A DNA stretch of 64,000 bases from Allobosea sp. (lineage in GTDB: Bacteria; Pseudomonadota; Alphaproteobacteria; Rhizobiales; Beijerinckiaceae). Both the position numbers and the translations under genes were made by a program. The stretch is taken from NCBI GenBank assembly GCA_024231975.1, contig JAAEQB010000052.1:1-64000 (forward strand), in the 5' to 3' direction. Under the pieces are notes generated by a model. The model did not search any database, had not been told where the DNA came from, and was given only the letters and a program-made list of their open reading frames with translations. Shown in pieces: positions 60,347-64,000 of this stretch. Position 1 is the stretch's first letter, and the number at the start of each line of letters is the position of its first letter.

Positions 60347-60979
60347 TCAGAGCTGCGCCGTCAGGAGCTTGAAGCTGGCGAAGGTGAAGAAGGCGGCGAG
60401 GCAGGCTTCCGCCCGACGGCGGATCCTGCGGTAGCCCGCCACCATCGAGGCGGTCGAGAACAGGTAGGCATAGGTCTGGTTGATCGCGAGCGAGATCGTC
60501 AGGCAGCCGAGGATGATGGCGTAGAGCACCACCGCCGGCGTCTCTGGCCTGAGGCCGAGCGCGATGATCGCCGTCCAGCTCAGGATCGCCTTCGGGTTGG
60601 TGAGGTGCATCAGGTAGCCGCGCAGATAGAGGCGGCGGCCCGAGCCACTGGCTTTCGGCGGCGGCATCTCCGCCTGCATGGCCGAGCGCGCCGAGCGCCA
60701 GGCCAGGAAGAGGAGATAGAGACCGCCGACGATCTTGATGGCGTAGAGCGCGCCGGGATGGGCGACGATCAGCGCGGTGACGCCGACCGCGGCGAGGATG
60801 CCCCAGGTCAGTGATCCCGTGGTGACGCCGAGCGCCAGCGTCATCCCGGCTTTCCGGCCATGCTCCATCGAGGTCGCCATCACCTGGAGATTGCTCGGGC
60901 CAGGGCTGGCAACGGCGATGAAGAAGGCCGAGAAGACCAAAGCGAGATCAGGCAGGTGGCGGATCAGTTCGTCGATCAT
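60347..60979 (-). CDS. LysE family amino acid exporter
   Basis: A 210-residue membrane protein with about six helices. Marks are AVASPGPSNLQVMATSMEHG and GLYLLFLAWRSARSAM, then LTNPKAILSWTAIIALGL. Members export amino acids. Given its place between leuC and leuD, export of branched-chain amino acids is conceivable but unproven. It starts six bases after the metallopeptidase stop. Confidence 0.9.
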   Translation of the reverse strand: MIDELIRHLPDLALVFSAFFIAVASPGPSNLQVMATSMEHGRKAGMTLALGVTTGSLTWGILAAVGVTALIVAHPGALYAIKIVGGLYLLFLAWRSARSAMQAEMPPPKASGSGRRLYLRGYLMHLTNPKAILSWTAIIALGLRPETPAVVLYAIILGCLTISLAINQTYAYLFSTASMVAGYRRIRRRAEACLAAFFTFASFKLLTAQL

Positions 60980-60984
60980 CGTCT

Positions 60985-61443
60985 CTATCCCGCCGCTTTC
61001 TCGATCGCGTCCATGTCGTCGTCGTCGAAGCCGAAATGGTGGCCGATCTCATGGACGAGCACGTGGGTGACGATGGCGCCGAGCGTCTCGTCATGCTCGG
61101 CCCAGTAGTCGAGGATCGGCCGGCGGTAGAGATGGATGGTGTTGGGCATCTGGCCGGTCTGCGGGGCATAGCCCTGCTGCGGCAGGCCGATCCCGGAGAA
61201 CAGGCCGAGCAGGTCGAAGGGGCTCTCGGCCTCAAGCTCCTTCAGCACGTCGTCCTCGGGGAATTCGGTGACGTTGATGACGAGGTCGGCGCAGAGCTTG
61301 CGGAAATCTTCGGGCAGGCGGTCATAGGCCGCCTGCGCCAGGATCTCGAACTCGGCGGTCGAGGGCGCGCGCACGCCGTCCCAGTCGAGACCCTGCGAGG
61401 CCTCGCCCGAAGCGGCTGATTTGATCGAGGGAACGGAGCCCAT
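60985..61443 (-). CDS. Metallopeptidase family protein (zincin, PF06262-like)
   Basis: A 152-residue predicted zinc protease. The catalytic motif is HEIGHHFGFDDDDMD, with the HExxH core, after VTHVLVHE. The IHLYRRPILDYW and GQMPNTIHLY parts are family-typical. It overlaps the small membrane-protein stop by one base (TGATG), indicating coupling. The small cytoplasmic size is normal. Substrate unknown. Confidence 0.92.
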   Translation of the reverse strand: MGSVPSIKSAASGEASQGLDWDGVRAPSTAEFEILAQAAYDRLPEDFRKLCADLVINVTEFPEDDVLKELEAESPFDLLGLFSGIGLPQQGYAPQTGQMPNTIHLYRRPILDYWAEHDETLGAIVTHVLVHEIGHHFGFDDDDMDAIEKAAG

Positions 61444-61688
61444 CACCAGATCTTCAGTTGATGCCCGAGCCACCAGGACAGGCCGATGAAGGCGATCAGC
61501 GAGAGGAAGCGGCCGATGCGGCGGCCCCAGAGCTCGATATTGTCGCCTTCCGGCGCGTCCTTGCCGGAGAAGTGGTCGGCCGCACGGCCCATCGAGGAGC
61601 CGAGGAAGCTCTCGGAATCGCGCTTGACGCGACCCAGCGCTTCCTTGGCCTCGTTGGCGCGGGCGACTTCGCGGGGATCGGTGCTCAT
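61443..61688 (-). CDS. Small membrane protein, hypothetical
   Basis: An 81-residue protein with a polar, acidic/basic N-terminal half (VARANEAKEALGRVKRDSES) and one C-terminal membrane helix (about 62-78, LSLIAFIGLSWWLGHQL). It is 26 bases downstream of leuC and coupled to the metallopeptidase gene. The helical N-terminus and tail anchor suggest a membrane adaptor. No family recognised. Confidence 0.65.
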   Translation of the reverse strand: MSTDPREVARANEAKEALGRVKRDSESFLGSSMGRAADHFSGKDAPEGDNIELWGRRIGRFLSLIAFIGLSWWLGHQLKIW

Positions 61689-61714
61689 GACGTCCTCCCG
61701 CGAACCCGACCGCT

Positions 61715-63133
61715 TCAGCCCAGCGTGCGCACGTCGACGAAGCGGCCGGTCAGGGCCGCCGCCGCCGCCATCGCCGGCGAGACGAGGTGGGTGCGGCCGC
61801 GATAGCCCTGGCGACCCTCGAAATTGCGGTTCGAGGTCGAGGCGGCGCGCTGGCCCGGCTTGAGCTGGTCGGGGTTCATGCCGAGGCACATCGAGCAGCC
61901 CGGCTCGCGCCATTCGAAGCCGGCGGCGATGAAGATCTTGTCGAGACCCTCGGCCTCGGCCTGCTGCTTCACCAGGCCCGAGCCCGGCACGATCATGCCG
62001 TAGTCGAGGCTCTCGTGGATCCTCTTGCCCTCGACGATCTTGGCGACGGTACGCAGATCCTCGATCCGGCCATTGGTGCAGGAGCCGATCCAGATCACGT
62101 CGAGCGGGATCTCGGTCATCTTGGTGCCGGCGGTCAGGCCCATATATTCCAGCGCCCGCTTCTTCGAGGCGCGCTTGACCTCGTCCTCGATCTGCTCCGG
62201 ATCGGGCACCGCGCCGGTCACCGAGATCACGTCCTCGGGGCTGGTGCCCCAGGAGACGATCGGCGGCAGGTTGGCCGCGTCGAGCCGGACGATGCGGTCG
62301 AAATGCGCGCCCTCGTCGCTGCGCAGCGTCTCCCAATAGCGCAGCGCCTCGTCCCAGGCGGCGCCCTTCGGCGCCTTCGGGCGGTCCTTGAGATAGGCAT
62401 AGGCCTTCTCGTCCGGCGCGACCATGCCGGCGCGGGCGCCGCCCTCGATCGACATGTTGCAGACGGTCATGCGGCCTTCCATGGTGAGGCCGCGGATCGC
62501 CTCGCCGGCGTATTCGATCACCGAGCCGGTGCCGCCGGCGGTGCCGATCTCGCCGATGATGGCGAGGGTGATGTCCTTGGCGCCGACGCCCGGGGCGGGC
62601 TTGCCGTCGACCTGGACCAGCATGTTCTTGGCCTTCTTCTGGATCAGCGTCTGGGTGGCGAGCACATGCTCGACCTCCGAGGTGCCGATGCCATGGGCCA
62701 GCGCGCCGAAGGCGCCATGCGTCGAGGTGTGGCTGTCGCCGCAGACGATGGTCGTGCCGGGCAAGGTGAAGCCCTGCTCGGGACCGACGATGTGGACGAT
62801 GCCCTGGCGGATATCGAGTTCATTGAAGTACTCGACGCCGAACTCTTTCGCGTTCTTGGCCAGCGCCTCGACCTGGATCCGGCTCTCTTCCTCGGCGATG
62901 CCCTTGCTGCGGTCGGTCGTCGGGATGTTGTGGTCGACGACGGCGAGCGTCTTGGTCGGGGCATGGACCTTGCGGCCGGTCATGCGCAGGCCTTCGAAGG
63001 CCTGCGGGCTGGTGACCTCGTGGACGAGGTGGCGGTCGATATAGAGCAGGCAGGTGCCGTCGTCCTGGCGGTCGACGACATGGTCCTCGAAGATCTTGTC
63101 GTAGAGGGTGGTGGGGGCCTTGGTCGCAGTCAT
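61715..63133 (-). CDS. leuC: 3-isopropylmalate dehydratase large subunit
   Basis: A 472-residue aconitase-fold subunit that isomerises 2- and 3-isopropylmalate in leucine synthesis. The [4Fe-4S] ligands are in IGSCTNGRIEDLR and GCSMCLGMNPD. Other marks are GDSHTSTHGAFGALAHGIG and NRNFEGRQGYRGRTHLVSP. The start ATG 63133 before TATKAPTTLYDK gives the usual length; an in-frame start at 63190 adds a non-family leader. It heads the cluster that ends in leuD. Confidence 0.97.
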   Translation of the reverse strand: MTATKAPTTLYDKIFEDHVVDRQDDGTCLLYIDRHLVHEVTSPQAFEGLRMTGRKVHAPTKTLAVVDHNIPTTDRSKGIAEEESRIQVEALAKNAKEFGVEYFNELDIRQGIVHIVGPEQGFTLPGTTIVCGDSHTSTHGAFGALAHGIGTSEVEHVLATQTLIQKKAKNMLVQVDGKPAPGVGAKDITLAIIGEIGTAGGTGSVIEYAGEAIRGLTMEGRMTVCNMSIEGGARAGMVAPDEKAYAYLKDRPKAPKGAAWDEALRYWETLRSDEGAHFDRIVRLDAANLPPIVSWGTSPEDVISVTGAVPDPEQIEDEVKRASKKRALEYMGLTAGTKMTEIPLDVIWIGSCTNGRIEDLRTVAKIVEGKRIHESLDYGMIVPGSGLVKQQAEAEGLDKIFIAAGFEWREPGCSMCLGMNPDQLKPGQRAASTSNRNFEGRQGYRGRTHLVSPAMAAAAALTGRFVDVRTLG

Positions 63134-63223
63134 GGCTTCATCGCCTTCGGTATGGAAATCGGTAGCGGCCCATAGAGGGCCAGCACGCATCGCAACGGCC
63201 TGTCGCCGGCCGGACGGCCGGTC

Positions 63224-63400
63224 TCAGGCGAGCGTAAGGCCTGCTGCGAGCGAGGCCGTGAAGCGGCCGAAGAAGCGCCAGGGCAGGCGGGCATGGTCAT
63301 GCAGCGCGGCGAAGCCCTGGGTGGTCGGAAAACGGCGCGGGTTCAGCGTGCGGCGCATCACGCGCCGGACTTCGCCCTTGTTCTGCCGCTTCACCGTCAT
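63224..63400 (-). CDS. Small basic hypothetical protein
   Basis: A 58-residue frame, starting MTVKRQNKGEVRRVMRRTLN and continuing PRRFPTTQGFAALHDHARLP. It is rich in Arg and has one mildly hydrophobic end. It lies 91 bases upstream of leuC on the same strand. The ribosome-binding site (AGAAGCGAG) is weak. Codon use looks normal for this genome, but a chance frame cannot be excluded. Confidence 0.4.
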   Translation of the reverse strand: MTVKRQNKGEVRRVMRRTLNPRRFPTTQGFAALHDHARLPWRFFGRFTASLAAGLTLA

Positions 63401-63551
63401 GGCTCGCTTCTACCAGTTCCAAACTGCACCGGCAACGCGCTGGAGCTGTCGCAGCGGCAGCCGCGTAGCGCGTTCCGTGCAGGGCTGATATCTAGCGGCT
63501 CCCGCCGCGCCGCGAAAGGGCGGCTGCGCCGGCAAACGGATTGGTGATGCG

Positions 63552-63950
63552 ATGGCGCGCTTCTTCCCCTTCATGCTGCTGGCGGTGATCGCCTATGGCG
63601 TCACCGTCGCGGCGATGGGCATTCCGCTCTCGCAGGAGCTCCTGAACCTGCGCCTGCCTTCCGGCACCGCCTTCGTCCTCACGGTCAGCGAGTTGCTGCT
63701 CACCATCTCGACGGTCGTGCTGTTCTTCGAGTTGATGAACGCGACCAGCGCCAAGGCGAGCTCGATCCTGAACCATGGCCTGTCCATGGTGGTGTTCATC
63801 GCCTGCGGGCTGATCTTCCTGTTCGTGCCGGGATTCGGCACCGGCACCTTCGTGATCATCACGCTGATGTCGCTGGTCGACGTGATCGCCGGCTACTCGA
63901 TCAGCATCCTGACCGCCCGGCGGGACATGACTGTCGCCGACCACGAGTAG
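63552..63950 (+). CDS. Four-helix membrane protein, hypothetical
   Basis: A 132-residue protein with four membrane helices: FMLLAVIAYGVTVAAMGI, GTAFVLTVSELLLTISTVVLFF, LSMVVFIACGLIFLFVPG, and FVIITLMSLVDVIAGYSISI. A short cytoplasmic tail with TARRDMTVADHE ends it. No family recognised. It is transcribed away from leuC. Confidence 0.7.
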   Translation: MARFFPFMLLAVIAYGVTVAAMGIPLSQELLNLRLPSGTAFVLTVSELLLTISTVVLFFELMNATSAKASSILNHGLSMVVFIACGLIFLFVPGFGTGTFVIITLMSLVDVIAGYSISILTARRDMTVADHE

Positions 63951-63956
63951 CCCCTT

Positions 63957-64000
63957 CGTCATGGTCGGGCTTGTCCCGACTATCCACGTCTTCGCTTCGC
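63957..64000. repeat. Dispersed palindromic repeat, family B, copy 3 (truncated by window edge)
   Basis: Begins cgtcatggtcgggcttgtcc, the reverse complement of the right end of copy 1 at 23478-23570, so it is inserted in the opposite orientation. It starts just after the membrane-protein stop. Confidence 0.85.

Noticed and set aside
1..64000. CRISPR array
   Set aside because: No series of short direct repeats with unique spacers was seen; the repeats present are palindromic and dispersed.
1..64000. tRNA or rRNA genes
   Set aside because: No cloverleaf landmarks (T-loop GGTTCGA-type with matching acceptor ends) or rRNA sequence was recognised by eye. A covariance-model scan could still find something, but none is claimed.

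Overview
The window is high-GC DNA from an alphaproteobacterium of the order Hyphomicrobiales (Rhizobiales), most likely Bosea or a close relative. This rests on the gene set: a MucR/Ros regulator, a DnaA-domain-IV protein beside a DUF6456 protein, DUF5330, DUF1491, DUF2336, paired DUF1214/DUF1254 proteins, the ethylmalonyl-CoA-pathway enzyme methylsuccinyl-CoA dehydrogenase, and several families of Rhizobiales-type intergenic palindromes. The genus is an inference. No rRNA, tRNA, CRISPR array or prophage was recognised. Most of the window reads as ordinary chromosome.

Layout. 1-183: end of an IS66-type element reading off the left edge. 0.4-8.8 kb: mucR, DnaA-IV/DUF6456 pair, sufE, DUF5330, a DivJ-like PAS histidine kinase with a CtrA-type box upstream, DUF1491, DUF2336 and a lipoprotein. 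8.9-12.4 kb: CorA, a dicarboxylate/amino-acid symporter and a polar amino-acid binding protein. 12.4-15.9 kb: DUF1254/DUF1214 and a class A penicillin-binding protein. 16.1-19.9 kb: an iron-chelate-type ABC operon ending in a methyltransferase. 20-25.2 kb: YcgN, pyruvate phosphate dikinase, a HAD hydrolase and an EEP-family protein. 25.4-28 kb: a cold-shock module (Csp, DEAD-box helicase, a second-type IF-1). 28.2-33.7 kb: secreted small proteins, a PhoB-box pstS, CsbD, and a divergent LysR/metallo-beta-lactamase pair. 33.7-35.8 kb: a gene-poor stretch with a decayed copy of a cell-wall hydrolase 3' end and a divergent pair of secreted esterase-like proteins; this is the best candidate for acquired DNA. 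35.8-39.9 kb: the intact cell-wall hydrolase, mcd, DUF6968 and a winged-helix regulator. 40-46.7 kb: a TRAP transporter divergent from a 5-oxoprolinase-type enzyme, with a 12+12 bp perfect palindrome between them. 46.8-54.3 kb: SDRs, LysE exporters, GNAT, chemoreceptor, RecD-like helicase and PatB-type lyase. 54.4-59.5 kb: an ECF sigma/anti-sigma pair divergent from a DUF4394 protein, with matching promoter-like elements on both sides, then a DUF1800/DUF1501 pair. 59.7-63.1 kb: leuC and leuD separated by three genes.

How parts work together. The TRAP carrier and oxoprolinase look like an uptake-and-cleavage route for a cyclic amide such as pyroglutamate. The sigma factor probably transcribes its own operon and the DUF4394 gene. 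The cold-shock genes form a cluster for RNA unfolding and translation restart. Three CtrA-like boxes (histidine kinase, DUF2336/lipoprotein, cell-wall hydrolase) suggest cell-cycle control of envelope functions. I found no clearly new defence or biosynthetic system. The most unusual items are the esterase island flanked by a duplicated gene end, the sigma regulon signature, the 23-residue-repeat secreted protein, and the MucR variant lacking canonical zinc ligands.
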